Assembly: GCA_018402305.1 (NCBI GenBank)
Contig: JAGYJE010000002.1
Coordinates: 186,001-250,000 of the forward strand
Reading direction: 5' to 3'
From: Puniceicoccaceae bacterium
GTDB lineage: Bacteria > Verrucomicrobiota > Verrucomicrobiia > Opitutales > Coraliomargaritaceae
DNA length: 64,000 bases
Part shown: positions 53,814 through 63,301 of the stretch, piece by piece
How positions within the stretch are numbered: position 1 is the first letter of the stretch
How the letters are laid out: every line of letters begins with the position of its first letter
The notes under the pieces: generated by a model
What the model was told of the DNA's origin: nothing
Database searches by the model: none
Seen by the model: the letters and a program-made list of their open reading frames with translations, nothing else
Translations under genes and position numbers: made by a program

Positions 53814-53897
53814 GCGGGTTGGCTCTGCCGCCCGCCCCGGATGGATCGCCCACCCGCGTGCCAACAACGCGGCACGGGGCGGCAGAGCCAATCCCGC
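53814..53897. repeat. Large GC-rich inverted repeat between convergent genes
   Basis: Arms GCGGG-TTGGCTCTGCC (with CGCC) and GGCAGAGCCAA-TCCCGC pair over about 20 bp with one bulge; an inner GTGCC/GGCAC hairpin fills the loop. It has no T tract. Likely a REP-type element or a bidirectional terminator for glgP and queE. Confidence 0.78.
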
Positions 53898-53915
53898 TAC
53901 GGTCGAAGCTACAGC

Positions 53916-54611
53916 TCAAAACCCCTTCCCCACATCGCCGCCCAGGGGGGCGGGCGGGGCGCTGCGGGCATCTTTGAGGTCGGCGGCGTAGTGCTTGTGC
54001 ATTTGCCAGCCGGCCCGGTAGGGCGCACCCTGTGCTTTGACCCATTCGGTGATGGCGTCGAGGGTTGCGGCATCCCCGTGCATCGACCATTCCGGATGCA
54101 GCCAAACGGGGCGCGTTTCGAGGCTTGGATCGCCCCCCTCGGCAACCGCCTTCAGCATCCCGACGTATTCATCAATGGCACCCGCCTGATCGACAATAAT
54201 CTTAAATTCGTGAGCGCGCTCAATCGTTTCCGCCAGCGGGCGCTTCCAGCGCTTCGGACTGAGGGTGATCCAGTCAAAGTCACCTCGAATCGGAAAAGCG
54301 CCACTTGTCTCCAAGTGCACCGGGCGCCCGACCGCGTGCAGCGCATCGACCAGCGGTGCAAGATCGTGGATGGCCGGTTCGCCACCGGTGACGACGACAA
54401 ACTCAGCTGCGGTTTTCGTCACCTCGGCAACCAGATCCTCCACAGTCCAACGGATTACCTTTTCCGGGATGTAGTCGGGGTGCCAGGTACCCGCTGAATC
54501 GCACCAAGGGCAGTGCACCGGGCAACCGAACGTTCGGATGAAATACGCCGCTCGCCCTGCGTGAAAACCCTCGCCTTGGAAGGTGTAGAACTGTTCGTGG
54601 ATGGGGAGCAT
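53916..54611 (-). CDS. queE: 7-Carboxy-7-deazaguanine synthase (QueE-like radical SAM)
   Basis: A 231-residue protein. [19 protein letters not shown] and [10 protein letters not shown] (C-x3-C-x2-C at 30-37) are the QueE iron-sulfur and SAM site; [12 protein letters not shown] and HLETSGAFP follow. It makes CDG from carboxy-tetrahydropterin on the way to queuosine. The C-terminal end is Pro/Ala-rich and extends beyond the common length by about 15 residues. Confidence 0.92.
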   Translation of the reverse strand: MLPIHEQFYTFQGEGFHAGRAAYFIRTFGCPVHCPWCDSAGTWHPDYIPEKVIRWTVEDLVAEVTKTAAEFVVVTGGEPAIHDLAPLVDALHAVGRPVHLETSGAFPIRGDFDWITLSPKRWKRPLAETIERAHEFKIIVDQAGAIDEYVGMLKAVAEGGDPSLETRPVWLHPEWSMHGDAATLDAITEWVKAQGAPYRAGWQMHKHYAADLKDARSAPPAPLGGDVGKGF

Positions 54612-54689
54612 GTGAAGAAAAGCTTGTTGCGGTTTTTCCCGGGGCGGCGGTTTTCGGCTACGGGATTTGTTTAAGTCATCGAACTATTG

Positions 54690-55094
54690 TTAAGTAAGTC
54701 GTCCATCGATTAACGCCAGAAATTGTTTTGGGCTGAGCGCTTTGATGGGTGACTTCCGATAATCCGGGAGGTTCCGGGTGATAATATAAGTAGCACCAGC
54801 CGAGACGGCTGCGGCGGCTTGTAAGGCATCTTCCAGGTCTTTCATCCGATAATTGAGGGCCGCACGCGCTTCACGGTCGCCTGCGGGGGCAACGGTGACG
54901 AAAGAGAGTAACAGGTTTAAAAAGCGTCGGTGATCTTCCTTTAGTAAATAGGCGCAATTCGCAATCGAATGCCACGCGATGAAGCCGCTGTTATTGGCTT
55001 CCGCCCAGCGTAAAAGCTGTATGCTGTCCTCGGCATGCGGGGCTCGATTGAGCGCAACGTCGAGGATGACGTCGGTATCGATCAGCACCTTCAC
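54690..55094 (-). CDS. PIN-domain toxin
   Basis: A 134-residue PIN protein from a GTG that overlaps the antitoxin stop (GTGA). First acidic Asp6 (LIDTDVILD), then MKDLEDALQAAAAVSAGA and TRNLPDYRKSPIKALSP with the last two acidic positions. Predicted Mg-dependent RNase inhibited by the RHH protein next to it. The pair sits between queE and dnaE. Confidence 0.87.
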   Translation of the reverse strand: MKVLIDTDVILDVALNRAPHAEDSIQLLRWAEANNSGFIAWHSIANCAYLLKEDHRRFLNLLLSFVTVAPAGDREARAALNYRMKDLEDALQAAAAVSAGATYIITRNLPDYRKSPIKALSPKQFLALIDGRLT

Positions 55095-55321
55095 GACTTC
55101 AAGTATTTCTCGGCGAGCGCACGCCCACGAACATCATCTGGATCCAGATGACGCAGCGACGCGGAGCCGATCATTTGATCGACCGCAGACGCACCATTTT
55201 CAGGCTGGCTTTTCAGAAATTGCTCAAACAGGCCCGAAACGCTGGTCTGCCGTTGCTGCGCTAACCGCTTCGCACGCGCGTGGAGCTTTGGGTCAATGGT
55301 GATTGTTGCCCTCGTTTTCAT
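55091..55321 (-). CDS. RHH-type antitoxin (DUF6364-like)
   Basis: A 76-residue protein. ATITIDPKLHARAKRLAQQR and TSVSGLFEQFLKSQ make a ribbon-helix-helix DNA-binding domain; the remainder (DPDDVRGRALAEKYLK) would bind the toxin. It is the first gene of the pair and overlaps the toxin by 4 bp. Confidence 0.85.
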   Translation of the reverse strand: MKTRATITIDPKLHARAKRLAQQRQTSVSGLFEQFLKSQPENGASAVDQMIGSASLRHLDPDDVRGRALAEKYLKS

Positions 55322-55323
55322 GC

Positions 55324-55357
55324 GTATGCATTAAATTAGATTCATGCATACTGTCAA
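55324..55357 (-). promoter_or_regulatory. Promoter and operator of the RHH/PIN pair, near-leaderless
   Basis: Minus strand: TTGACA (55357-55352), 16 bp, TTTAAT (55335-55330). A perfect inverted repeat GTATGCAT/ATGCATAC, 12 bp apart (55324-55351), covers the spacer and -10. The expected transcription start, about 55323, is only two bases from the ATG at 55321. Confidence 0.78.
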
Positions 55358-55373
55358 GGGGATATGTGGAGGT

Positions 55374-58300
55374 TTAGCCCGCCCGCTGCCGTTTTTCCCA
55401 GGGGCGGCGGTCGTCGATTGGTTTGATGGCGACGGCTTCGATGCGTACGCCTGCGAGGGCGGGGTGGCGGCGGAGTTGCTTGAAATTGGTCCCGCTGATC
55501 GTGAAGGTGAGCGACTGTGCTGTCTGCGCTTCAAGGATTTGCTCCTCGACGAGGAAGCTGATGTTGACCCGCGTCTCGCCGTACTGTCCGTCGATGGTGG
55601 CACGCAACAGTTCGATAAACTCCGCCGCTTTATTATTCGGATAGAGGATAAAGTTGATCCGTTGGATGATTTTCGGAATCGAGCTTTCAAGGTCGAAGAC
55701 CATGTGCGCGGCCAAGCTCATCTCGCCATTACGGCGGCCGATCAGGCCCTGGATGAGGCTCAGCTTGCCATCTTCCAACCGGTGCCCCTCTTTGGCGTAA
55801 GGGTCGGGGAACATGATCATCTCGTAGCTGTGGTTACGCGTGGCGAGGTTGAAGACCGCCATTTGCTTGCTGTCCTTTCGCGTGTATTTGATCGCGAGAT
55901 TACTCACGATGCCGCAGAGGCGGAAGTTACTGCGGTCGTCAAAGTTGACCAATTCGTCCGGATGGATGAAGCTGTCGATGGCGGTATCGATACCCGCATA
56001 GGCATCCATGGGGTGCCCTGAAATGTAGAATCCGAGCAGCTCCTTCTCGTGCCGGAGTTTTTCGGTCATACCCATGGCGGGCACGGTGCGGCGGTTCTGC
56101 TTGGGGCCCGATTCGTCTTCGTTGCCGCCCGGATCACCGAGCATGGGAAAGAGGCTGCTTTGCCCTGCTTCGCGGTCGCGGCGGGTGCTTTCGGCCTCGG
56201 CCAGTTCGCTTTCGAGCCCATCGAGCAGGCCGGCGCGGTCCTCGCCAAAGGAGTCGAAGCCGCCGGTCTTGATAAGCGCCTCCATGACGCGCCGGTTTAC
56301 CGCCTTGTCTGCGTTGCGCACGATGAAGTCGGTAAAGCTCTTATAGGGGCCATTGGCCTCGCGCTCGGCGATGATCACCTCGGCCGCGCCTTCGCCGACC
56401 CCCTTGATCGAGGCCATCCCGAAGCGAATGCAGCCGCGCTCATTCTCGACCACGGGCGTGAAGTCGGCCCCCGACTCATTCACGTCTGGACTGAGGACTG
56501 GCACATTCATGGCATTACACTCAGCGAGGAAGTGGGAAATCTTATCCGCATTCCCCTGTTCGGAAGTGAGCACCGCTGCCATAAACTCGACCGGGTAGTT
56601 GGCTTTCAAATACGCCGTCCGGTAACTCAGCATGGCGTAGGCGGCCGAGTGGGATTTATTAAAACCATACTGGGCGAACTTTTCCAGTAGCGCGAAGATG
56701 GACTCGGCTGTGCGGCGGTCGATGTCGTTGGTTTCCTTTGCGCCCTTGATGAAAACCTCTTTTTGCGCATCCATGACGGACTTGATCTTCTTACCCATGG
56801 CCCGACGAAGAATGTCGGCACCACCCAGCGTGTAGCCCGCGATAATTCGGGCCGACTCCATGACCTGCTCCTGATAGACCAGCACGCCGTAGGTTTCCTC
56901 GACCAATTCCTTGAGGAGCGGGTGGGGCACCACGACGGTCGAGGGGTCTTTCTTTCCCTCGATGAACTGTGGAATAAACTGCATCGGTCCCGGACGATAG
57001 AGGGCGATGAGGGCGATAATTTCCTCAAAAGAACTCAGCCCGATCTGCCGGCAGAGCTGCTGCATGCCCCCGGACTCCAGCTGGAAAACGCCCGTGGTGC
57101 GGCCCGAGTTGAGCAGATCGAAGGTTTCTTTGTCGTCGAGCGGCACTTGCTCCACGTTGAATCCTGCCTGGTCGCGGGTGGCTTGCACGTTCTTTTCCGC
57201 GTCGGAGATGACCGTCAGCGTCTTTAGCCCGAGGAAGTCCATCTTGAGCAGGCCCAGGTCCTCGGAGGGGCCCTTGGGATACTGCGTGGTCAAGTCGCCC
57301 TCCTGCAGAGTGACGGGGATGAGGTTCGTAATATCCTGATCCGCGATGATCACCCCGCAGGCATGTTTGCCGGTGTTGCGGATCATCCCTTCGATGACGC
57401 GGCCCTGATTGATAATGGTTTGGGCGACCGGGTTTCGGGCCAGTTCAGCGGCCAGCTCGGGCGATTTTTTGACCGAATCATCCAGCGTGATGTTGAGCTC
57501 GTCGGGAATCATCTTGGCCAGCTTATTGGCCTCGGCGTATTCCAGGTCATTGACGCGGGCGAGGTCGCGGATGATCATCTTCGCCCCGAAGGTGCCGAAT
57601 GTGATGATATTGGCCACGCGCTCCTTACCGTATTTTTCGCGCACGTAGTTGACCACCTCGTCGCGGCGGCGCATGCAGAAATCGACGTCGAAATCCGGCG
57701 GTGAGACCCGCTCCAGATTGAGCATCCGCTCAAAGAGGAGGCCAAAGCTGAGCGGATCAATATCGGTGATTTTAAGCACGTAGGCAACGATACAGCCCGC
57801 ACCCGAACCCCGGCCCGGACCGACGGGGATACCCTGCATGCGCGCCCAGGCGATGAAGTCCCAAACAATCAGGAAATAATCAACGAAGCCCGTGCCGGTG
57901 ATGATGGCGAGCTCGTATTCCAACTGCTCGCAGTAGCGTTTGTCGTCGACCGAGGCATTGGCCCAGTCCGCCCGGCAAGCATCGTAGTCCGCGCCGTAGC
58001 GCTCCTTAAGGCCCGCCTTGCACAGTTCAAAGAGGTAGAGGCCATTGGCCTTGTGCTTGGCGCGGGCCTGGGCGTCCAACTCGATGGGCTCAGCACCGTC
58101 GCGCACCAGTACCTCGTTTTTCTTCTCCACATAGATATCGAGAATGCGCTCAAAGTTCACGTGGTCCTCGGCCTGGGGCGGACCCCCTTCGATTTCGACG
58201 GGCCGCTCGTAAACGGGGTAGTGGTCTTCGCCGAAGGGAAGTTTAACATCGCACATCTCGGCTACGGCCGAGGTGTTGGTAATGGCCTCCGGTACTTCCT

Positions 58301-59084
58301 TAAAGGCCAGCTCCATCTCCTCGCGGGATTTGAGGTAGAATTGGTGGGCGTCGTAGCGCATCCGTTTTTCCTCCTTCACCTTGGCATTCGTCTGGATGCA
58401 GAGCAGTGAGTCGTGCGGCTCCCAATCCGTGTTTTTGACGTAGTGTACATCGTTGGTGGCCACAACTTTGAGGTCGAACTCAGTGGCGATTTTGAGCAGG
58501 TCCGGGATGATTTGGCGCTGATCGTCGATGCCGTGGTCCATGATTTCCATGATAAAGTATTCCTTACCAAAGATATCGATAAACCTGGCAGCGGCTTCCC
58601 GAGCTTTGTCGAACTCGCCGGCGAGGAGAAACTGTGGAATAACGGCGGCGAGGCAGCCGGAAAAGCCGATCAAGCCCTCACTGTGGGCGGCCAGCGTTTT
58701 CAGGTCGGTTCGGGGCTTGCGGTAGAAGCCCTGGGTGTGAGCCCTGGAGATGATTTTGCAGAGATTTTGATAGCCCGTGAAGTTGCGAGCCAAGAGCCCC
58801 ATGTGGCGGGAATTTTGTTTTGCCCGCTCCTCGTTCACCGTGGCCAGCTCATCCTCGTAGACGAGGTAGATCTCGCAGCCGAGCAGGGGTTTGATGCCGT
58901 GCTTTTCCGCCTGCTTAAAAAAGCTGGTCAGCCCGTAAAGCACGCCGTGATCGGTGATGGCGAGGGCCTTCATGCCCAGCTCTGCGGCCCGCTCGCAGAG
59001 CCGATCCGTCCGGCTGCACCCATCCAGTAAACTGTGATCGGTATGGACGTGGAGGTGGACGAATTCGGTGTCTTTGGCAGGCAT
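55374..59084 (-). CDS. dnaE: DNA polymerase III alpha subunit
   Basis: A 1236-residue replicative polymerase. The PHP domain starts [17 protein letters not shown]; the palm has GPGRGSGAG and [11 protein letters not shown] (catalytic Asp pair near 455); [21 protein letters not shown] and [19 protein letters not shown] follow; the tail holds helix-hairpin-helix and OB domains. Length is normal for DnaE1. The 17 bp after its stop lead into the TA promoter. Confidence 0.97.
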   Translation of the reverse strand: MPAKDTEFVHLHVHTDHSLLDGCSRTDRLCERAAELGMKALAITDHGVLYGLTSFFKQAEKHGIKPLLGCEIYLVYEDELATVNEERAKQNSRHMGLLARNFTGYQNLCKIISRAHTQGFYRKPRTDLKTLAAHSEGLIGFSGCLAAVIPQFLLAGEFDKAREAAARFIDIFGKEYFIMEIMDHGIDDQRQIIPDLLKIATEFDLKVVATNDVHYVKNTDWEPHDSLLCIQTNAKVKEEKRMRYDAHQFYLKSREEMELAFKEVPEAITNTSAVAEMCDVKLPFGEDHYPVYERPVEIEGGPPQAEDHVNFERILDIYVEKKNEVLVRDGAEPIELDAQARAKHKANGLYLFELCKAGLKERYGADYDACRADWANASVDDKRYCEQLEYELAIITGTGFVDYFLIVWDFIAWARMQGIPVGPGRGSGAGCIVAYVLKITDIDPLSFGLLFERMLNLERVSPPDFDVDFCMRRRDEVVNYVREKYGKERVANIITFGTFGAKMIIRDLARVNDLEYAEANKLAKMIPDELNITLDDSVKKSPELAAELARNPVAQTIINQGRVIEGMIRNTGKHACGVIIADQDITNLIPVTLQEGDLTTQYPKGPSEDLGLLKMDFLGLKTLTVISDAEKNVQATRDQAGFNVEQVPLDDKETFDLLNSGRTTGVFQLESGGMQQLCRQIGLSSFEEIIALIALYRPGPMQFIPQFIEGKKDPSTVVVPHPLLKELVEETYGVLVYQEQVMESARIIAGYTLGGADILRRAMGKKIKSVMDAQKEVFIKGAKETNDIDRRTAESIFALLEKFAQYGFNKSHSAAYAMLSYRTAYLKANYPVEFMAAVLTSEQGNADKISHFLAECNAMNVPVLSPDVNESGADFTPVVENERGCIRFGMASIKGVGEGAAEVIIAEREANGPYKSFTDFIVRNADKAVNRRVMEALIKTGGFDSFGEDRAGLLDGLESELAEAESTRRDREAGQSSLFPMLGDPGGNEDESGPKQNRRTVPAMGMTEKLRHEKELLGFYISGHPMDAYAGIDTAIDSFIHPDELVNFDDRSNFRLCGIVSNLAIKYTRKDSKQMAVFNLATRNHSYEMIMFPDPYAKEGHRLEDGKLSLIQGLIGRRNGEMSLAAHMVFDLESSIPKIIQRINFILYPNNKAAEFIELLRATIDGQYGETRVNISFLVEEQILEAQTAQSLTFTISGTNFKQLRRHPALAGVRIEAVAIKPIDDRRPWEKRQRAG

Positions 59085-59314
59085 GTGGCCCTCAGATTGA
59101 GGGGCATCTCCGTCAAAGCAAGCAGAAGCGATTCACAGGGAAATTTCCTCGTTTCCGAACGCGTTGAATATTGACGAACGAACCACTAAAAATCGCGAAG
59201 AAGCTGATTTTTGGTTCACTCGGAAGTCAGGTGCGGGACACGGGGTAAGCCGGTTGTTGGCGTTGTCATGGCAACTGTTGTAATCGTAGGCAACGGGTGG
59301 GAAATGCGACCGGT

Positions 59315-60226
59315 TCAAGCCCTCGGGTGCGCCTGCTTGTGGGCCTCCTTGAGGCGGGCAATGGAAACGTGCGTATAGATCTGAGTGGTAGAAAGGTTGG
59401 CATGCCCCAACAGCTCCTGCACGGCCCGGAGGTCGGCACCCTGGTCGAGCATGTGAGTCGCGAAGGAGTGGCGCAGTTTGTGCGGCGTCATATCAAGCGG
59501 CAACTCTGCGGCGGCAAGATGCGTTTTGAGGCTTTTTTGAATTTGCCGCGGCTCCATGCGGCGGCCTCTCCGGGTGCAGACGACCGGGGCATCGTGAGCC
59601 GCTTCCAAATCGAAACGTTGCACAAAGGTTTTCAGGCATTGCAAAGCGACCGGCCCGAGCGGACAGAGCCGCACTTTTTGCCCCTTCCCGAGGACGCGGG
59701 CGACGCCCTGCCCCGGATCGACCTGCCCGTGGTTGAGCGCACATAGCTCACTCACGCGCAAGCCCCCGCCATAGAGCAACTCCAGGGCAAGCGCATCACG
59801 GAAGGCCTCGAATGCGCCCAATTGCCCGTCTTTCCAAAGAAGGATGGGGGCATTCAGCAAATCGCGCATCTGCGACTCGGTTAAAAACTTCGGAAGCGGC
59901 TTATCCAACTTTGGGAGGATCAAGCCCGTGAATGGGTTGGAAGCGACCACACCTTCTCGCCTCAAGTAAAGGTAGAAGGCGCGCAAGCCGGATACCTGAT
60001 TATGGAGGGTCCGGCGTGCCTTGGCACGGCCCGATTCAATGAGGTAGGCGCGCACCTGGAGGGAAGTGATCGCGCCGAAATCACCGGTCCACTTGCCTGA
60101 GTCCTTGATTCCCTCGACGAAGGACTCCACCGCCGTCTTATAGTTGCGCACTGTGTAAGGCGAAACCCGGCGCTCGTGGGCAAGGTGTTCGGCGAATTGA
60201 TCAAGGTGTGGGATCGGGTCGGACAT
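59315..60226 (-). CDS. xerC: Tyrosine recombinase XerC/XerD type
   Basis: A 303-residue protein from the ATG at 60226. N-terminal SAM-like domain, then the catalytic R in YGGGLRVSELCAL, K in GKGQKVRLC, HKLRHSFATH, the second His and nucleophile Tyr in LLGHANLSTTQIYTH. It resolves chromosome dimers at dif with its partner and FtsK (ftsK at 24.8 kb). An extension to 60310 would overlap parA and is rejected. Confidence 0.92.
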   Translation of the reverse strand: MSDPIPHLDQFAEHLAHERRVSPYTVRNYKTAVESFVEGIKDSGKWTGDFGAITSLQVRAYLIESGRAKARRTLHNQVSGLRAFYLYLRREGVVASNPFTGLILPKLDKPLPKFLTESQMRDLLNAPILLWKDGQLGAFEAFRDALALELLYGGGLRVSELCALNHGQVDPGQGVARVLGKGQKVRLCPLGPVALQCLKTFVQRFDLEAAHDAPVVCTRRGRRMEPRQIQKSLKTHLAAAELPLDMTPHKLRHSFATHMLDQGADLRAVQELLGHANLSTTQIYTHVSIARLKEAHKQAHPRA

Positions 60227-60284
60227 GCGGCGGGGTTTGTGGCGTCCGCGCTTGCGCGGGCCTGGAGCAGGCGAGGCAAGCCCC

Positions 60285-61070
60285 CTAGGTGCCCAGCTGG
60301 AAGCGCTCAATTACTTCATCGGCAAAGTAGCGGTAGGCATGGGCACCGCTGCTGTTAGGCTCATATTCAAAAATGGACTGGCCGAAACTGGGGGCTTCAC
60401 TGAGCCGCACCGAGCGGGGAATCATGCTGCGAAAAACAAGGTCGTCAAAGTGGTTGCGCACCTCGCCGACCACCTGCTGGCCGAGATTGGTGCGCTGATC
60501 AAACATCGTCATAAGGATGCCGCCCAGCTGAAGTGCGTCATTGACGCCTGCATCGCGGAGTTTATCAACCACCTTCAGGATTTGCCCAAGGCCTTCCATG
60601 GCAAGGTATTCGCACTGCAGAGCAATCAAGAGATAGTCTGCCGCCGCAAGGCTATTCATTGAGAGCATCCCGAGGGCGGGCGGGCAATCCAGCACGATGG
60701 CATCGTAGTCGTCCGAGTCCCGCAGAGGCTGCAACACCTCACGCAACTGAATGAGGTAGTTATCGCGCTGAACCAGTTCGATCTCGATCGCGGCCATATC
60801 GACCTCGGAGGGAATGATAAAGAGGCAATCACTGGCACCGACGGGTTGCACTTTCTCGCACGCAGTCCCTTCACCGCAGAGTGGCCCGTAGAGGCTGCCG
60901 CCCTCGAGCTTTTCCAAGCCGAGACCGCTGGTCGCGTTGGCCTGCGGGTCGAGGTCAACGAGGACGGTACGCACGCCCCTTTCGGCGAGTGCATAGCTAA
61001 GGTTGACAGCAGTTGTCGTTTTACCGACGCCGCCCTTCTGGTTTGCAATGGTGAATACTGTAGCCGACAT
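60285..61070 (-). CDS. parA: ParA/Soj-type chromosome-partition ATPase
   Basis: A 261-residue Walker-type ATPase. TIANQKGGVGKTTTAVNLSY is the deviant Walker A; VLVDLDPQANATSGLG is Walker A'; IVLDCPPALGMLS is Walker B. It is usually paired with ParB, which is not in this window, and no parS was found. 58 bp upstream of xerC; both may be one transcript. Confidence 0.93.
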   Translation of the reverse strand: MSATVFTIANQKGGVGKTTTAVNLSYALAERGVRTVLVDLDPQANATSGLGLEKLEGGSLYGPLCGEGTACEKVQPVGASDCLFIIPSEVDMAAIEIELVQRDNYLIQLREVLQPLRDSDDYDAIVLDCPPALGMLSMNSLAAADYLLIALQCEYLAMEGLGQILKVVDKLRDAGVNDALQLGGILMTMFDQRTNLGQQVVGEVRNHFDDLVFRSMIPRSVRLSEAPSFGQSIFEYEPNSSGAHAYRYFADEVIERFQLGT

Positions 61071-61249
61071 AGACGTCTTGATAGACGAAGCAGAGTCTCC
61101 GTCGAGCAGAAAGCGGAGGTATTGCCGCCATAACGACCCCTCGGGGCATTCCCGTGAGGGTGACGGTCCCGGGCAGGAGGGTCGTGCTACGGCTTAATAT
61201 CCAGAGCAGATATCACCTATCCATTAAAAATAGCGAAGAACCTTTTTTC

Positions 61250-61279
61250 TTGCCTTAGTCAACCGGGCGACGTTTATTC
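61250..61279 (+). promoter_or_regulatory. Possible tRNA-Val promoter
   Basis: TTGCCT (61250-61255) and TTTATT (61274-61279) are 18 bp apart; the tRNA begins 20 bp after the -10. The rest of 61071-61249 shows only GC-rich short inverted repeats. Confidence 0.45.
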
Positions 61280-61299
61280 TCGCCCTTCGCATGGTGACG

Positions 61300-61376
61300 G
61301 GGGCTTAGCTCAGTTGGTTAGAGCGCATCCTTGACATGGATGAGGTCGCAGATTCGAATTCTGTAGCTCCCACCAT
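61300..61376 (+). tRNA. tRNA-Val (anticodon GAC)
   Basis: A 77-nt cloverleaf: acceptor GGGGGCT/AGCTCCC, D arm with TTAGCTCAGTTGGTTAGAG, anticodon loop TTGACAT (GAC, reading GUC and GUU), T loop TTCGAAT, and an encoded CCA end. Confidence 0.95.
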
Positions 61377-61383
61377 GCGCCCC

Positions 61384-61425
61384 TGACGCCCAAGTTCTGA
61401 CGCCCAAGTTCTGACGCCCAAGTTC
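61384..61425 (+). repeat. Three tandem 14-bp repeats after the tRNA
   Basis: TGACGCCCAAGTTC occurs three times in a row from 61384 to 61425, starting 7 bp after the tRNA CCA end. A fourth partial unit (TAACGC) follows. Such units at tRNA ends can mark an old integration. Confidence 0.9.
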
Positions 61426-61525
61426 TAACGCTTGCATCTAGGATCACGGAGTGAAGCGCGGCGCGCGTAACGGACGGAGGTCTGCCGGAGATGGCGTAGC
61501 AATCGATCTTGGCGACTGGATAGCA

Positions 61526-61737
61526 TCAGTAGTGGTATCGTATTTGGGCAATGTGAATCCCGTCTTCCATAATTCGATAAACCAGTCGATGTTCTTCATT
61601 GATTCCAAGAGTCTGCGGGCATTTTTGGGGCTTCGCAGTAGATAGGTGGTCTCTTTCATGGATTCGTAATCCTCCAAAGACATCATCACGACAGATTCGA
61701 TACCTTTCTTAGTGATGATCACAGGATCGTGATTGCG
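61526..61737 (-). pseudogene. Fused yefM-yoeB deletion remnant
   Basis: Reading the minus strand: first [39 protein letters not shown] and ARRLLES, the middle of a YefM antitoxin; then, one frame over, GINEEHRLVYRIMEDGIHIA and QIRYHY, the end of a YoeB mRNA interferase. The YefM start, YefM end and most of YoeB are gone. The YefM piece is joined to the end of the CPA2 gene on its 5' side. YoeB's catalytic His, near its end, is present but without the rest it should be inactive. Confidence 0.78.
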
Positions 61738-63301
61738 GCAGATTCACGTCCACCCAATCGAGAAACTGTGCCGAGGCGGCGTGGGCTGTCTGCACAGGGT
61801 GTCCGCCGGCGTCGCGCACTTCCGCCTCTTCGAAGGGTTCAAAGACCCGGACAATCACTTGCACCTTGGTATCTTTTAGATAATCCAGCGCCAGTTGTGC
61901 ATCGCGCGTCCGCCGCATTGAGCAAAAGACCGCCCGCGCTTCCCGGCAGTGGGCCCGCTCAAGGGTACGTACGTCTGAGCCGTTGCCTTGCACGCAGGGG
62001 ACCCCGTCGGCGGTCAACTGGCGAATCACCCCCGCGTCCTCGTCCACTACCACGCAGTCGATGCCGCGCGCTCTCAAGGCATGCAGCGTGCGGGGACCCG
62101 CCCGACCATAGCCCAGCACGACAGCGTGGCCGGACATGACCTGACAAGCGGACTCACCCCTGCGGTAACGGGGGTGCCATTTGACCAATCGCAGGGCCAC
62201 GCTTTCGCACGAAAGCAGGGGCGTCAGCGTCATCGTGCTCACCGTGATCAGGGCGATCAGCGAAAACAGCGCACCCGAGATTTGCCCTGAGGCCAAGCCG
62301 GTCAAGGCGAGCAACAGCGAAAACTCACTGGTCTGCGAAAGCAGTAGCCCCGCCTCGACCGCCGCCCGACTGGAGTAGCCCAACACCTCCGCGACAATCG
62401 CGACGAGCAGCACCGTCACCACAATCAGCACCGCAATAAAGATGAGTCCATGCCCCAGCATCTCCCAACTCGGCAGCGTGAGAAAGGCCCCCGCGCTGAT
62501 AAAAAACAGAGCGAGGAAAAAACCACTGAGCGAGCCCAGCATCCCCCGCACCAAGCCATTCATGGGAAAGGCGGAAATGGCAAAGCCCGCCAGGAAAGCC
62601 CCGACGAGGAAGGGCAGACCCAGCAGCGCAGCCATGGCCGAAAAGGCAAACAGCACCGCCAAGGCCCCGAGCATGAGCTCCTCGTCATCGAGCCGCATCC
62701 GCTTCACGATGACGGGCACCACCCAGCGGTGGAAACCCAGCGCCAGAAAGCCCAGCGCGACGGCATTGGCCAGGCCGTGCACCACCATGAGCCAACCCTC
62801 GGGCGCTTTGAGGAGCGCCACCATGATCAGCACGATGAAGATATCCTGTAGCAGCAGAACCCCCAGCACGAGCCGACCGTAGGGCTCAAACATCTGCCGC
62901 CGCTGCTGCAAATGACGCACCACCACCAACGTGGAACTGGCCGACAGGGCACAGCCGATGTAGAGCGAGGTCGTCCACCCATAGCCCAGCCAGAGAGCCG
63001 TCAATCCGCCTGCCAGGCCAAGGGTTAAAAACTGGATCACGGCCAGAATCGTGACCGCTCGGGCCCGCCCGCGCATCCGCCGGGGACTCAGCTCAACGCC
63101 CGCCGCGAAGACCAGCACGGCCAAGCCGATTTCGATCATATCGCGAACCAGATCCTGCGGCACTTCGATCGCCGCGTAGCCAGCTAGGGCATTGAGGCCC
63201 GCGCCCGCGAGCAGCAGCAGCGGGATCGACGGCAGCCGCAGAAACTTCGACAGCCCAAAGGCAATCGCCGCCGCGAGCAGGAGAATGGCCATAGCTGTCA
63301 T
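61709..63301 (-). CDS. CPA2-family cation/proton antiporter with TrkA-N domain
   Basis: A 530-residue protein from the ATG at 63301. Ten to twelve helices follow the KefB/KefC pattern, with [26 protein letters not shown] and [15 protein letters not shown] (conserved Asp and Ser-Glu-Phe); the C-terminal NAD-binding domain opens [11 protein letters not shown] (about 395). Likely K+ or Na+/H+ exchange. It overlaps the upstream antiporter gene by ATGA. The final [10 protein letters not shown] lies in the YefM remnant DNA and is probably not native. Confidence 0.9.
   Translation of the reverse strand: MTAMAILLLAAAIAFGLSKFLRLPSIPLLLLAGAGLNALAGYAAIEVPQDLVRDMIEIGLAVLVFAAGVELSPRRMRGRARAVTILAVIQFLTLGLAGGLTALWLGYGWTTSLYIGCALSASSTLVVVRHLQQRRQMFEPYGRLVLGVLLLQDIFIVLIMVALLKAPEGWLMVVHGLANAVALGFLALGFHRWVVPVIVKRMRLDDEELMLGALAVLFAFSAMAALLGLPFLVGAFLAGFAISAFPMNGLVRGMLGSLSGFFLALFFISAGAFLTLPSWEMLGHGLIFIAVLIVVTVLLVAIVAEVLGYSSRAAVEAGLLLSQTSEFSLLLALTGLASGQISGALFSLIALITVSTMTLTPLLSCESVALRLVKWHPRYRRGESACQVMSGHAVVLGYGRAGPRTLHALRARGIDCVVVDEDAGVIRQLTADGVPCVQGNGSDVRTLERAHCREARAVFCSMRRTRDAQLALDYLKDTKVQVIVRVFEPFEEAEVRDAGGHPVQTAHAASAQFLDWVDVNLPQSRSCDHH

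Noticed and set aside
60285-61299. parS site or parB near parA
   Set aside because: No 16-bp TGTTTCACGTGAAACA-like sequence and no second partition gene in the window.
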